Part shown: positions 8,207 to 17,442 of the stretch, in pieces
Layout of the letters: each line of letters opens with the position of its first letter
How positions within the stretch are numbered: the first letter of the stretch is position 1
Assembly: GCA_964509075.1 (NCBI GenBank)
Contig: CAZDWC010000011.1
Location: 1-64,000 of the forward strand
DNA length: 64,000 nt
Source of the DNA: UBA7239 sp964509075
GTDB taxonomy: Bacteria; Pseudomonadota; Gammaproteobacteria; Pseudomonadales; UBA7239
Reading direction: 5' to 3'
The notes under the pieces: generated by a model
Seen by the model: only the letters and a program-made list of their open reading frames with translations
What the model was told of the DNA's origin: nothing
Database searches by the model: none
Position numbers and translations under genes: made by a program

Positions 8207-8695
8207 TCAATCGCGAAAATTGGTGAACTGCAGAGGCATACCCAAGGCATCTTTTTCGGTGCGCAGCATGGCGATAACCTCCTGCAAATCATCACGTTTC
8301 TTGCCGGTAACACGCAACTGTTCACCCTGAATGGCGGCTTGCACCTTCATCTTCTGGTCCTTGATCAGCTTGATGATGCGCTTACTCAGATCCTGCTCCA
8401 GCCCCTCCCGCAAAATCACCTGCTGTTTGATCTGCTTGCCACTCTGCTCAGGATCCTTGATGTCGAGACAGGCGATATCAATGCCACACTTGATCAATGC
8501 CTGTCGCAGGATATCCAGCATCTGCTGGATCTGGATATCCGCCTCAGCCACCAACGTCACGGTCTTGTCCTTGTGCTCAAAGCGGGCATCGACCCCCTTG
8601 AAGTCAAAACGCGTGGTTACAATACGATTGGACTGATCAATGGCATTGCTGACCTGATGCTTGTCCAGCTCGGAAACGATATCAAAGGAAGGCAT
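8207..8695 (-). CDS. yajQ: YajQ family nucleotide/c-di-GMP-binding protein
   Basis: The 162-residue soluble protein matches the YajQ family end to end, from MPSFDIVSELDKHQV through RFDFKG and the C-terminal LQFTNFRD. Family members bind nucleotides, and some act as c-di-GMP effectors in transcription control. It is a single-gene unit 98 bp downstream of the flippase-like gene start region, with no obvious operon partner. Confidence 0.95.
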   Translation of the reverse strand: MPSFDIVSELDKHQVSNAIDQSNRIVTTRFDFKGVDARFEHKDKTVTLVAEADIQIQQMLDILRQALIKCGIDIACLDIKDPEQSGKQIKQQVILREGLEQDLSKRIIKLIKDQKMKVQAAIQGEQLRVTGKKRDDLQEVIAMLRTEKDALGMPLQFTNFRD

Positions 8696-8800
8696 GCCGA
8701 AAACTCCCGATTAATGAATGGCGGCAAGTTTACATCAGACCGCATTCATTCATAATTGCCTGCCACGGCACCCGCCCACCACTAAACAGAACAACATCCC

Positions 8801-9793
8801 ATGCGCCTGCTGACTGCCACATTGATAACCTTCCTGCTGATCGCAACCAGCGCCATTGCTTCCGACTCACCCGCAAGCCATGCAGTCCCCGCTGCACAAC
8901 CGGCGACCGCAACTCCACCAACCACTCCCGCCGGCAAGGATGACAGGGCCAAGAAAATCTGGGAAATCAGCAAACTCATTGACGATGCGCACAAGGCACA
9001 GGAAGAGAACCGCTGGCAGGACGCGCAAAAAAACATGCTGGATGCAGCGCAACGCCTTGCAAAACTGGGCATGGAGCGCGACCAGGTCAGTGCATTGCGC
9101 GAGATGACACTGGAAAACAATGCCGGTTACGCCAACGCCGGCGCGCGAGCCATGGCGGAGTACTACTACAAGAAATACCTGCACAACAAACCGCGTGACG
9201 CACAGTGGCTGCTGGAGGCTCTCGCATGGGCCCACTACGCCAGCGCCAATGACCTGCTGAAAGACCGCTTCACCGCCCGCAGGCCGGACAAGGAACATGA
9301 AAACATCGATGAACGCGGCAAACAGCGCGGCGAAGAACTCAAGGCCGATGACAAACTGTACCTCGCCTCCGAACTGATCCGCACCGGCCAGCAGGAAGCC
9401 CTGCAGAACACATTGAAAGAGTGGCCCTATCCGATTGACCGCATCCACAGCCTGCAGGGAACCAGCCTCCTGCACTCCGCTGTCTGGCACAAGAAACTGG
9501 ACGCTGTCAGGCTTCTTGTGGAGCAACACAAGGCGGACATCAATGTTGTCGACAAGGAAAACGATACTCCACTTGACTACGCCAACCACCTACGCGCCAT
9601 GGACATTGTGAAATACCTGAAAAGCAAGGGCGCCAAAGCCAACAAGCTCCATCAAAATTCCACACGCAACAACGGCCAGCCGACACTGGACGAGTTGAAG
9701 CGCAACAATCCGGCAGCACTGCAATTACCGCAAGACAAATCACCAACCACTCCGTCTTCGGCAGCCGCGCCCAACAAAAGAACGCAGCCATGA
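8801..9793 (+). CDS. Exported ankyrin-repeat protein
   Basis: The 330-residue protein has a clear signal peptide (MRLLTATLITFLLIATSAIA). A Pro/Ala/Thr-rich stretch and a helical central region with many charged residues follow. One to two ankyrin repeats lie at about residues 220-285 (TSLLHSAVWHKKLDAVRLL, then TPLDYANHLRAMDIVKYL). The C-terminus is low-complexity. Its stop overlaps the start of the aldo/keto reductase (ATGA), so the two are co-translated. A periplasmic protein-protein interaction role is inferred; no enzyme motif was seen. Confidence 0.75.
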   Translation: MRLLTATLITFLLIATSAIASDSPASHAVPAAQPATATPPTTPAGKDDRAKKIWEISKLIDDAHKAQEENRWQDAQKNMLDAAQRLAKLGMERDQVSALREMTLENNAGYANAGARAMAEYYYKKYLHNKPRDAQWLLEALAWAHYASANDLLKDRFTARRPDKEHENIDERGKQRGEELKADDKLYLASELIRTGQQEALQNTLKEWPYPIDRIHSLQGTSLLHSAVWHKKLDAVRLLVEQHKADINVVDKENDTPLDYANHLRAMDIVKYLKSKGAKANKLHQNSTRNNGQPTLDELKRNNPAALQLPQDKSPTTPSSAAAPNKRTQP

Positions 9794-10671
9794 AATTTCG
9801 CCGCCTTGGCAAAACCGGTTTGCAGGTATCAGCCATAGGCATTGGCACCTGGCAGCTCGGCAACAACTGGGGCAAGTATTTTGAACAGGTGGAAGTGGAT
9901 GCCATATTTGCACGCGCGCAGGAACTCGGCATCAATCTGGTCGACACTGCCGAGTGTTACGGCCATCATGTTTCGGAAAGTTTCATCGGCCATGCGCTGA
10001 AACAGTCGCGTCAACAGTGGATCATTGCCACCAAGTTCGGCCATAACCACAACAACCATCTGCCACCGGATGACAACTGGCTACCGCAACAGGTACAACT
10101 GCAACTAGAAGCCTCGCTGCGCGCACTGCAAACTGATTACATCGACATTTACCAGTTTCATTCCGGCACGCGCGAACAGCTGGACAACGATGCATTGTGG
10201 ACCATGCTCAACAAACAGGTTGAAGCCGGCAAGATCCGTTTTCTCGGCATTTCGATCGGCAATCCCAACCAGCTGTATCAGGTCGACCGCGCGACTGCAC
10301 TGGGCGTATCGGTTATTCAAACTATCTACAACGCCATTCAACCCAAGGCCGCAGAAGCGGTGTTGCCATCCTGCCAACACCAGGATCTGGGCGTACTGGC
10401 CCGCGTACCGCTGGCCAGCGGTTTTTTGTCCGGCAAATATCAACCTGGCGCACAATTCACCGGCAATGATGTGCGCGCCGACCGCAAGCCGGAAGTCAAC
10501 GAACAACAGATTGCACTGGCACTCGACGTGCTGAAACAGGTGCCGGCAGGCGTCAACCCCGCCAGCTGGGCCTGCAACTGGTGCCTGCAACACCCGGCCA
10601 TCAGCAGCGTCATTCCCGGCATCAAGTCGATTGAACAGCTGGAAACCAACGCGGCCGGCGCCGATCTGTAA
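9790..10671 (+). CDS. Aldo/keto reductase
   Basis: This is an NAD(P)H-dependent TIM-barrel oxidoreductase of 293 residues. Seen: the N-terminal LGKTGLQVSAIGIGTWQLG, active-site Asp and Tyr in VDTAECYG, Lys in IIATKFGH, and a C-terminal cofactor-binding segment around SSVIPGIKSIEQLE. The substrate cannot be told from sequence. It is translationally coupled to the ankyrin protein. Confidence 0.9.
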   Translation: MKFRRLGKTGLQVSAIGIGTWQLGNNWGKYFEQVEVDAIFARAQELGINLVDTAECYGHHVSESFIGHALKQSRQQWIIATKFGHNHNNHLPPDDNWLPQQVQLQLEASLRALQTDYIDIYQFHSGTREQLDNDALWTMLNKQVEAGKIRFLGISIGNPNQLYQVDRATALGVSVIQTIYNAIQPKAAEAVLPSCQHQDLGVLARVPLASGFLSGKYQPGAQFTGNDVRADRKPEVNEQQIALALDVLKQVPAGVNPASWACNWCLQHPAISSVIPGIKSIEQLETNAAGADL

Positions 10672-10701
10672 TACAACATTTATCCGCGAATCCGGCTTTT
10701 G

Positions 10702-11427
10702 ATGATGCGTGACACGATCTATTCCGACACCCTGAGCAATATCGCCGAATTTCGTTTTGATGACGGCGTTGCCGCCGTGTTTCCCGACATGATCCAGCGT
10801 TCGGTACCCGGCTACAGCAACATCATCGCCATGACGGGTCTGGTTGCGGCACGGCACGCACAGGACAACACGCGTTGCTACGATCTCGGCTGCTCGCTCG
10901 GCGCCTCTACACTCGCCATGGTCGCGCAACTGCAACAACGGCCGATACAATTCATCGCTGTCGACAACTCGCCCGCCATGCTGGCGCGTTGCAGCAATGC
11001 AGTTGCCGCGTCACAACACACAACCGACATCCAGCTGCTGTGCGATCAATTGCAAAATATCGCCATCGACAACGCCAGTGTTGTGGTACTCAATTTCACG
11101 CTGCAATTTGTACCGCTGGATGAGCGCGATGACGTCATCCGGCGTATTTATGAGGGCCTGCAGCCGGGCGGCGCACTGATCCTCTCGGAAAAAATCTGCT
11201 TCGACAATCCTGTCATGCAAGCACTGACAACAGACCTGCACCACGCCTTCAAACGTGCCAACGGTTACTCCGAGCTGGAAGTCAGCCAGAAACGCAGTGC
11301 CCTGGAAAATGTACTGATCCCCGAAACACTGGACGCACATGAACAACGCCTGCGCGCTGCCGGCTTCACCAACTTCGGCGTCTGGTTCCAGTGTTTCAAC
11401 TTCCTGTCACTGGTGGCCATCAAGTAA
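10702..11427 (+). CDS. cmoA: Carboxy-S-adenosyl-L-methionine synthase
   Basis: CmoA converts SAM and prephenate to carboxy-SAM, used by CmoB to modify wobble uridine 34 of tRNAs. Seen: FPDMIQRSVPGYSNII, the SAM-binding YDLGCSLGAST and LNFTLQFVP, all close to E. coli CmoA. I use the ATG at 10702; the ATG at 10705 is equally possible. Length is 241 residues (E. coli 247). The stop overlaps the cmoB start (TAATG). Confidence 0.96.
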   Translation: MMRDTIYSDTLSNIAEFRFDDGVAAVFPDMIQRSVPGYSNIIAMTGLVAARHAQDNTRCYDLGCSLGASTLAMVAQLQQRPIQFIAVDNSPAMLARCSNAVAASQHTTDIQLLCDQLQNIAIDNASVVVLNFTLQFVPLDERDDVIRRIYEGLQPGGALILSEKICFDNPVMQALTTDLHHAFKRANGYSELEVSQKRSALENVLIPETLDAHEQRLRAAGFTNFGVWFQCFNFLSLVAIK

Positions 11428-12410
11428 TGCAGCGCATACCTGCTTTTGATTACCGCGCACTGCAGGAGAAACTGCGCGGCACACGCCTGCAGGCACTGGC
11501 AGAAACATTGCCAGCCCTGGTCGAGAAAAATTTCAGTCGCGAACGCTGGGGCGATATTCCGCGCTGGCTGTCCTGTCTGGAACAACTGCCCATGCTCACA
11601 GGCACTGCGCACACGGATCGCGACTGTGTGTCGTTTGCAGCTGCGACGCCCGTTGACGAAATAACGCGCATGCAACTGGAAACTGCATTGCGCGGCCTGC
11701 ATCCGTGGCGAAAAGGCCCTTTCGACATTGCCAGTGTTCACATCGACACCGAATGGCGATCCGATTGGAAATGGCAGCGTCTGCTGCCATATCTCGACTC
11801 ACTCGCCGGCAAGACGGTACTCGATGTCGGCTGCGGCAGTGGTTACCACTGCTGGCGCATGCGTGGCTCCGGCGCCGATCTGGTAATCGGCATAGACCCA
11901 TCGCCACTGTTCATTGTGCAGTACTGGGCATTGCAGCATTTCCTGCAGGACAACGGCGTGTTTGTAGTTCCCGCCAGTTGCGAGGAATTACCGCCGGACA
12001 TGCAGGCATTCGACACTGTGTTTTCCATGGGCGTGCTCTACCATCGCCGCGCACCGCTGGATCACTTGCTCGAGTTGCGACAACTGTTGAAACCGGGCGG
12101 ACAACTGGTGCTGGAAACACTGGTGGTGGACGGCGACGAGAACACGGTGCTGGTACCGCCCGAGCGCTATGGCCGCATGGGCAATGTCTGGTTCATCCCC
12201 AGCGCCGCCGCCGTCAAACGCTGGCTGGAAAAAATGCGTTTCCGCGATGTGCATATCGTCGACATCAACACCACCGGCACGGATGAACAACGCAGTACCG
12301 ACTGGATGACCTTCCAGTCGCTGACCGATTTTCTCGACCCTGTCGATCGCAGCAAAACCGTGGAGGGTCACCCTGCGCCCATGCGCGCCATCCTCACTGC
12401 AAGGATTTAG
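11427..12410 (+). CDS. cmoB: tRNA U34 carboxymethyltransferase
   Basis: CmoB transfers the carboxymethyl group from carboxy-SAM to 5-hydroxyuridine 34, giving cmo5U. At 327 residues (E. coli 323) it has the Rossmann motif VLDVGCGSGYHCWRM and the typical SMGVLYHRRAPLDHL. The start at 11427 shares a base with the cmoA stop. Overlapping cmoA-cmoB is the usual arrangement. Confidence 0.96.
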   Translation: MQRIPAFDYRALQEKLRGTRLQALAETLPALVEKNFSRERWGDIPRWLSCLEQLPMLTGTAHTDRDCVSFAAATPVDEITRMQLETALRGLHPWRKGPFDIASVHIDTEWRSDWKWQRLLPYLDSLAGKTVLDVGCGSGYHCWRMRGSGADLVIGIDPSPLFIVQYWALQHFLQDNGVFVVPASCEELPPDMQAFDTVFSMGVLYHRRAPLDHLLELRQLLKPGGQLVLETLVVDGDENTVLVPPERYGRMGNVWFIPSAAAVKRWLEKMRFRDVHIVDINTTGTDEQRSTDWMTFQSLTDFLDPVDRSKTVEGHPAPMRAILTARI

Positions 12411-12423
12411 GAGCACGCACCCC

Positions 12424-13302
12424 ATGTCCAGTATTACCAAACCCAATGTCACCGCCTATCTGGCCCTGATGCGCCTCGACAAACCTGTGGGCATCTTTCT
12501 GCTGTTGTGGCCGACACTGTGGGCACTGTGGCTGGCGGCCGGCGGCGTGCCTGACGGCAAAAACCTGCTGATATTCTGCGCCGGCTGCGTGCTGATGCGC
12601 TCTGCCGGCTGCGTCATCAACGACTATGCCGACCGCCATTTTGACAAACACGTCGCCCGCACCCGCCAACGCCCTATCACTGCCGGCCAGATCCAGCCCG
12701 CGCGGGCGCTTGTCCTTTTTGCTGTCTTGTGCGCCGCAGCGTTCCTGCTGGTGCTGCAAACCAACGCACTCACGATAAAGCTTTCTCTGGGCGGGCTGCT
12801 GCTGGCGACGCTGTACCCGTTTTGCAAACGTCACACACACCTGCCACAGGTGGTGCTGGGCGCCGCCTTTGCCTGGTCCGTACCCATGGCCTGGTCTGCG
12901 CAGAGCGGCAGCCTGTCGCCACAGATCTGGCTGCTGTATTGCGCCGTGCTGTTGTGGACAGTCGCCTATGACACGTTCTACGGCATGGTTGACCGGGAAG
13001 ATGACATCAAGATCGGCGTTCGCTCCACCGCCATCCTGTTCGGCGATGCCGACCGCGCCATCACAGGCCTGCTGCAGGCACTGTTCATCATCACACTGCT
13101 GCTGATCGGGCAAAAATTCGGTCTTGGCCCCTGCTACAAGGCAAGCCTTCTCGGCGCCAGCCTTTTGTTCGTCTGGCAGCAATACCTGATCCGACATCGC
13201 GAGCCAAGCCAGTGCTTTCGCGCCTTCCTCAACAACAACTGGGTGGGCGCAGTCATTTTTGCCGGCATTGTTGCCGATTATTATTTCCAGCACGCCTGGT
13301 GA
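12424..13302 (+). CDS. ubiA: 4-hydroxybenzoate octaprenyltransferase
   Basis: UbiA is the membrane prenyltransferase of ubiquinone synthesis. Seen: LMRLDKPVGIFLLLWPTLWA, the first Asp motif NDYADRHFD, and the second motif YDTFYGMVDREDD. The 292 residues and about eight hydrophobic segments fit the family. Unlike the fused UbiA domain at 5728-7167, this is the housekeeping enzyme. It starts 13 bp after cmoB. Confidence 0.95.
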   Translation: MSSITKPNVTAYLALMRLDKPVGIFLLLWPTLWALWLAAGGVPDGKNLLIFCAGCVLMRSAGCVINDYADRHFDKHVARTRQRPITAGQIQPARALVLFAVLCAAAFLLVLQTNALTIKLSLGGLLLATLYPFCKRHTHLPQVVLGAAFAWSVPMAWSAQSGSLSPQIWLLYCAVLLWTVAYDTFYGMVDREDDIKIGVRSTAILFGDADRAITGLLQALFIITLLLIGQKFGLGPCYKASLLGASLLFVWQQYLIRHREPSQCFRAFLNNNWVGAVIFAGIVADYYFQHAW

Positions 13303-13362
13303 ATTTTTAGACAATCCAGCGGTCTGAAAAGAGCCAGCTTATTTTCATCTGCGGAGCCAGAC

Positions 13363-14262
13363 ATGCGCGCCACTGACCAAGATCGCATCATCCCGACTCG
13401 CCCGCGCCGTTCGCCACTGGCAGTGGCCGCTGTATTGCTGATGACCATCGCCGGCATGGCGGGCATGGGCTACTTCTATCTGCACAATGCCGACCCTGCG
13501 CAACAGCAACAACTGGCAGCACTGAAACATGTCGTGGATGATGTGGATCTGCCCACAGAACCCACCGGCGCCGGCCCGGCAGTGACAACACCCACACCAA
13601 CAACAGCAGTAACGCCCAACCTCCCCGAGCCCGCCAGCGCCGAGCCACCAGCCACGGCAGAAGCGCTACCCGCGCTTGACGATGCCGATGCCTTCACCCG
13701 GGAAACACTCAACAGCCTGCTCAATGAAACCCGACAGGCACAGCTGGGAGCATTGCTGGTCAATGACCAATGGCTGCGCCGTTTTGTCACTTTCGTCAAC
13801 AACATCGCCGCCGGCAAGATCGACCACAAAAGCGGCCCCTTCCTGCCGATCAAGGGCGCTTTCGCCGTCAGCGGCAGCATGCCGATGAACATGACGCCAG
13901 CCAGCCAGCAGCGCTATGACATCTATGTCGAGCTGCTGACATCGATAGATGCCAGACAGTGCGCAGCAGTCTACAAACGCCTCTACCCGCTGCTCAGTGC
14001 CGCCTTTGCCGAACTCGGCGAGCCGGGCAATTTTCATCACACACTACTGAAAGCTGTGCAGCTGCTGCTGGACACGCCCGACCTCACGCAAACCCCGATG
14101 CTCGCCCCCGCCGACAAGGGACTCTACCGGTTTGTGGAGCCACAACTGGAAGCACTGCCCGCCGCACAAAAGCAGATGCTGCGCATGGGCTGGGAAAATG
14201 TCTCGCACATGAAAATATGGTTGCGACAGTTGCAAACGGCACTCGCAGAAAAAAACACCTAG
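13363..14262 (+). CDS. DUF3014 domain protein, inner-membrane anchored
   Basis: The 299-residue protein has one N-terminal transmembrane helix (about residues 18-40), a Pro/Thr/Ala-rich linker (about 60-110) and a C-terminal DUF3014-like domain (about 115-290). That domain contains LRRFVTFVNNIAAGKI and YKRLYPLLSAAFAELG. Function is unknown. The stop shares CTAG with the stop of the convergent thiolase-like gene. Confidence 0.8.
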   Translation: MRATDQDRIIPTRPRRSPLAVAAVLLMTIAGMAGMGYFYLHNADPAQQQQLAALKHVVDDVDLPTEPTGAGPAVTTPTPTTAVTPNLPEPASAEPPATAEALPALDDADAFTRETLNSLLNETRQAQLGALLVNDQWLRRFVTFVNNIAAGKIDHKSGPFLPIKGAFAVSGSMPMNMTPASQQRYDIYVELLTSIDARQCAAVYKRLYPLLSAAFAELGEPGNFHHTLLKAVQLLLDTPDLTQTPMLAPADKGLYRFVEPQLEALPAAQKQMLRMGWENVSHMKIWLRQLQTALAEKNT

Positions 14263-15734
14263 CCCTGCGAAAAAATATTACCTTTGACAGAAATCGGCTT
14301 GCCGCACCACTCATCCGCCATCATCGCCTGCATGATGGCGGCATCCTCGCTGAAAGCGACCACGCGTTGCCCCTGCGGCGTATCGGCAATCACAATGGCG
14401 CGTGAAGGCACATCACCCTGATACAACACGGTGCAGCCGGCAATCACTGCCGCACCGTCGTAGTGTTCCAGCACTTCGCGTGCAATGCTTTCAACCTGCA
14501 CCGCCTCACTCAGATCCAGAAAGGCAAATCCCTGCACAGGCTTTTGTGTGCTCCACACACCGTAAGCCTGCTTGGTGAGCATGCCCGACACACTGCTCAC
14601 CAGCCCGTTTGCAGGTTTGCCAAACTGCTGTGCCTGTTGGCGCAACAATTCCACCATGCGACACGTAGCCTGGAATACATAATTGTTGAGAGGCCCACCT
14701 GCGGCAGCCATGCCGCCGGTCACGGTCACATCACGCACATCATCCACACCCAACGCATCGGCATACACTTGCACCGCTGCAGGAAAACAGCTGTACAACT
14801 CCAGAAAATCAAATTCACCGCTGCGCAACTGCACATGCTGCAATGCTGCCTGCAATGCCAGCTCGACACCCGGCGCGCGGTGCAGATGCTCGCGCTGTGA
14901 CAAACACAACATGTGATTGGATTCGCTGCTGGCCAAGGGATAAACGCGTTGCTGCGCGGCAATACCGAGTTGGTCGGCCAGTTTTTCCGAACACAGGATC
15001 AGCGCCGAGGCCTGATCGACATTCCACTCGCTGTTGTGCGCCCTGGTATACGGAAAAGCCAGCATGCGGTTCTTGCCGACAACATCGCGGATCTGCGCTG
15101 CGTCCTGCACTTCACGTTTCCAGGCATGCGGGTTTTGCGCAGCAATTTCACTGAAGCGCTGGTAGCGCGCGGCAATGCGATCGCGATTGGTATCCACAGA
15201 CTCGCAACGCGCAAAACGCAGCGCCGATTCGATAATCGCGTAAAAACCCACCGGCATCAGCAAACCCGCCTGCGCCTCGGCATTGAGCCAGAGTTCGGCA
15301 TCAGGCAACAGGGTTTCATCCGGTTTTGTGTCTTGCGCGGTTTCCGTAGCAACCTGCTGCTGGATACTCGCCTGCAGCTGGCGAAACTTGGCCTCGCCAC
15401 CCGCGACAATCGCGCAATCGATTTCACCGCGCGCAATGCGCGCACAGGCATCGCCGATCAATGTCTGTTGCAGGATGCCAATTTCGGCGAACACACTGAC
15501 TGCATTCTCTGCACCAATGGCACTGGCAATCAACCGTGCCGGATCACTGTACTGCCAAAGCCCTTTCGGCACATAGATGCGCTGCACATGCTTGAGAATG
15601 TCGATATTGCCGGCATCAAGCGCTGCCGCCTGCACGGCATCCACCATCAATGCCACCGGTTCGCGAGCTTTAGTCAAATCCGTTTCGCGCTGCTGTACGG
15701 CAGCGCAACCTGCCAGCAGGGGAATTGCCATCAT
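14259..15734 (-). CDS. Thiolase-like protein (acetyl-CoA acetyltransferase family) lacking the usual nucleophile Cys
   Basis: This 491-residue thiolase-fold protein is of the SCP-2 thiolase-like type. Seen: DCAIVAGGEAKF, FLELYSCFPAAVQVYADALG, VTGGMAAAGGPLNNY and a C-terminal OB-like segment. Where canonical thiolases carry the nucleophilic Cys this protein reads EIGILQQTLIGD, with no Cys. The usual His motif appears as LTKQAYGVWST. Whether it is catalytic is therefore open. The ATG at 15734 overlaps the stop of the LLM oxidoreductase (ATGA). It is the last gene of a four-gene cluster. Confidence 0.78.
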   Translation of the reverse strand: MMAIPLLAGCAAVQQRETDLTKAREPVALMVDAVQAAALDAGNIDILKHVQRIYVPKGLWQYSDPARLIASAIGAENAVSVFAEIGILQQTLIGDACARIARGEIDCAIVAGGEAKFRQLQASIQQQVATETAQDTKPDETLLPDAELWLNAEAQAGLLMPVGFYAIIESALRFARCESVDTNRDRIAARYQRFSEIAAQNPHAWKREVQDAAQIRDVVGKNRMLAFPYTRAHNSEWNVDQASALILCSEKLADQLGIAAQQRVYPLASSESNHMLCLSQREHLHRAPGVELALQAALQHVQLRSGEFDFLELYSCFPAAVQVYADALGVDDVRDVTVTGGMAAAGGPLNNYVFQATCRMVELLRQQAQQFGKPANGLVSSVSGMLTKQAYGVWSTQKPVQGFAFLDLSEAVQVESIAREVLEHYDGAAVIAGCTVLYQGDVPSRAIVIADTPQGQRVVAFSEDAAIMQAMMADEWCGKPISVKGNIFSQG

Positions 15735-16738
15735 TGTTGCAAGGCCCTGATAATCTGTTTCTGCAAATCCACGTCCTGCATTTCGATGGTGCACATCCAG
15801 TGATCCAGCAAATCACCATAATGTTGCTGCAGTAATGCTGCAACCTGTTGCGGCTGTTCGCAAACCACGGCCAGCGTGTGCAATATCTCGTCACTGATCC
15901 GCGCCGTCATCTCATCCCACAAACCTTTCTTGGACAGCGCATTCAACTCATCCTGCAAATCGCCCCAGCCGTGAAAATCCAGCACGGCGCGATACGCCGG
16001 TGTTGAACCGTAAAATGCCAACTGCTTGCGCGTCGCTTCACGCGAAGCGACGAAAGCCGCTTCCGTTTCGCCGCTCACCACCATCACCGGGCAGACGATT
16101 TCAAACTCCTGTCGCGCCCGGCCAGATTTCTGCAAACCGCGCTCAATGGCCGGCAAGGTGACCGCGCGCATGTATTGCGGCGAGGTAAAACCGTGGGCAA
16201 TAAAACCATCCGCGACTTCACCAGCCACTTCCGTCATCTGCGGGCCGACACCTCCCATGCGCACACGCGGAGCGCCAAACTTTGCCTGCGGCGGCGTGAA
16301 CATCGGCGTCATCAACGTGTGCTGGTAAAACTCTCCACGAAAATCGAGTTTTTTTCCTTCGTACCAGCATGCCCAGATGGCGCGCATGGCGAGCACGAAT
16401 TCGCGCATGCGCGCCGCCGGGCTGCTCCAGGGCATGGAAAAACGTTTGGTGATGTGAGCCTCGATCTGCGAGCCGATCCCCAATACAAAACGGCCGCCAC
16501 TGTACTGTTGCAAATCGTGCGCGATATTGGCCAGCGTCATCGGGTTGCGCGCCAACGCCACGGCAATCGCTGTAAACAATTCGATTTGCTTGCTGTGTTC
16601 CGCTCCGAGTAACAGCGGAAAAAACGGATCATTATGAATTTCGGCCGTATAAGCCGCATCGTAACCCGCAGCCTCAAGTGCTGCGATGCGCACAGGCGCA
16701 TCGCGCAGGCCACCAAACAATCCCGCCGAGACTCGCAT
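15731..16738 (-). CDS. LLM-class (F420-dependent type) oxidoreductase
   Basis: The 335-residue luciferase-like monooxygenase TIM barrel most resembles the TIGR03617-type F420-dependent subgroup. Seen: AALEAAGYDAAYTAEIHNDPF, GGRFVLGIGSQIEAHITKRF and VADGFIAHGFTSPQYM. The start is the ATG at 16738 with GGAG seven bases upstream. Cofactor use (F420 or FMN) cannot be settled from sequence. It overlaps the thiolase-like gene and follows the PhyH gene by 20 bp. Confidence 0.82.
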   Translation of the reverse strand: MRVSAGLFGGLRDAPVRIAALEAAGYDAAYTAEIHNDPFFPLLLGAEHSKQIELFTAIAVALARNPMTLANIAHDLQQYSGGRFVLGIGSQIEAHITKRFSMPWSSPAARMREFVLAMRAIWACWYEGKKLDFRGEFYQHTLMTPMFTPPQAKFGAPRVRMGGVGPQMTEVAGEVADGFIAHGFTSPQYMRAVTLPAIERGLQKSGRARQEFEIVCPVMVVSGETEAAFVASREATRKQLAFYGSTPAYRAVLDFHGWGDLQDELNALSKKGLWDEMTARISDEILHTLAVVCEQPQQVAALLQQHYGDLLDHWMCTIEMQDVDLQKQIIRALQQ

Positions 16739-16758
16739 ATTCAACTCCGGAACATTAA

Positions 16759-17442
16759 TTACTGGTAATCGTCGCTGACAGCCGGCCCCTGATAGTCCTT
16801 GTCGACATACAGGAAAGACATCATGTGCCGGCGATTGCCCGCATATGGCACGGCATGCCAGGCGCGCGCATCAAACACGACAACATCGCCAGGCCTTGTG
16901 GGCAACTCAACGCAAGGCACATCGGTGATGGAAAGCCCGATGGATTCTTCAGGCGTCTTGATCAACTTCTTGAGTTTCTTGACGTACTTGTCAGTGTGAT
17001 GCTGACTGCCGGGAATGATGCGAAACGCATCTTCACCTGCACGCATCTCGTCGAAATAAAAAATGATCTTGACGTTGCCGCAGTTGTAGGGAAGACCGGT
17101 GATATCGGTATGCCAGCGCGTGCCGCAATCATAGACATTGCCGTCGCTGCCCAACAGGCGGAATGGCTCGCCGACCAGCTCGCCGACAATACCTGCCAGC
17201 GCTTCACTGTTGGCCAGTGCATGCATGTAGGGGCTTTTTTCGGTAATCATCGGCATGATCTGGCGCGGACGGTTGTGATGTACTACATGATCCCACGGCA
17301 TGACCTGATCGGCATATTGCAGGAACACGCGATCAAATTCCGCACGGATCTCGTCGATGTCGTCAACAAATAATCCTGGAAAGCTGAGATAGCCCAGCAA
17401 GTCAAACCGCGCTTTCTGTTGTTCTGTCAGTTTCATTTTCAT
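16759..17442 (-). CDS. Phytanoyl-CoA dioxygenase (PhyH) family Fe(II)/2-oxoglutarate oxygenase
   Basis: The 227-residue protein has the facial-triad motif HxD in RWHTDITG and the distal His in ARAWHAVPYAGNRRHMM. The downstream Arg there could bind 2-oxoglutarate. The start at 17442 (MKMKLTEQQ) overlaps the stop of the phosphopantetheinyl transferase (ATGA). The in-frame extension to 17562 lies in the neighbour and is rejected. The substrate is unknown; being coupled to a PPTase suggests carrier-bound or acyl substrates (inference). Confidence 0.85.
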   Translation of the reverse strand: MKMKLTEQQKARFDLLGYLSFPGLFVDDIDEIRAEFDRVFLQYADQVMPWDHVVHHNRPRQIMPMITEKSPYMHALANSEALAGIVGELVGEPFRLLGSDGNVYDCGTRWHTDITGLPYNCGNVKIIFYFDEMRAGEDAFRIIPGSQHHTDKYVKKLKKLIKTPEESIGLSITDVPCVELPTRPGDVVVFDARAWHAVPYAGNRRHMMSFLYVDKDYQGPAVSDDYQ

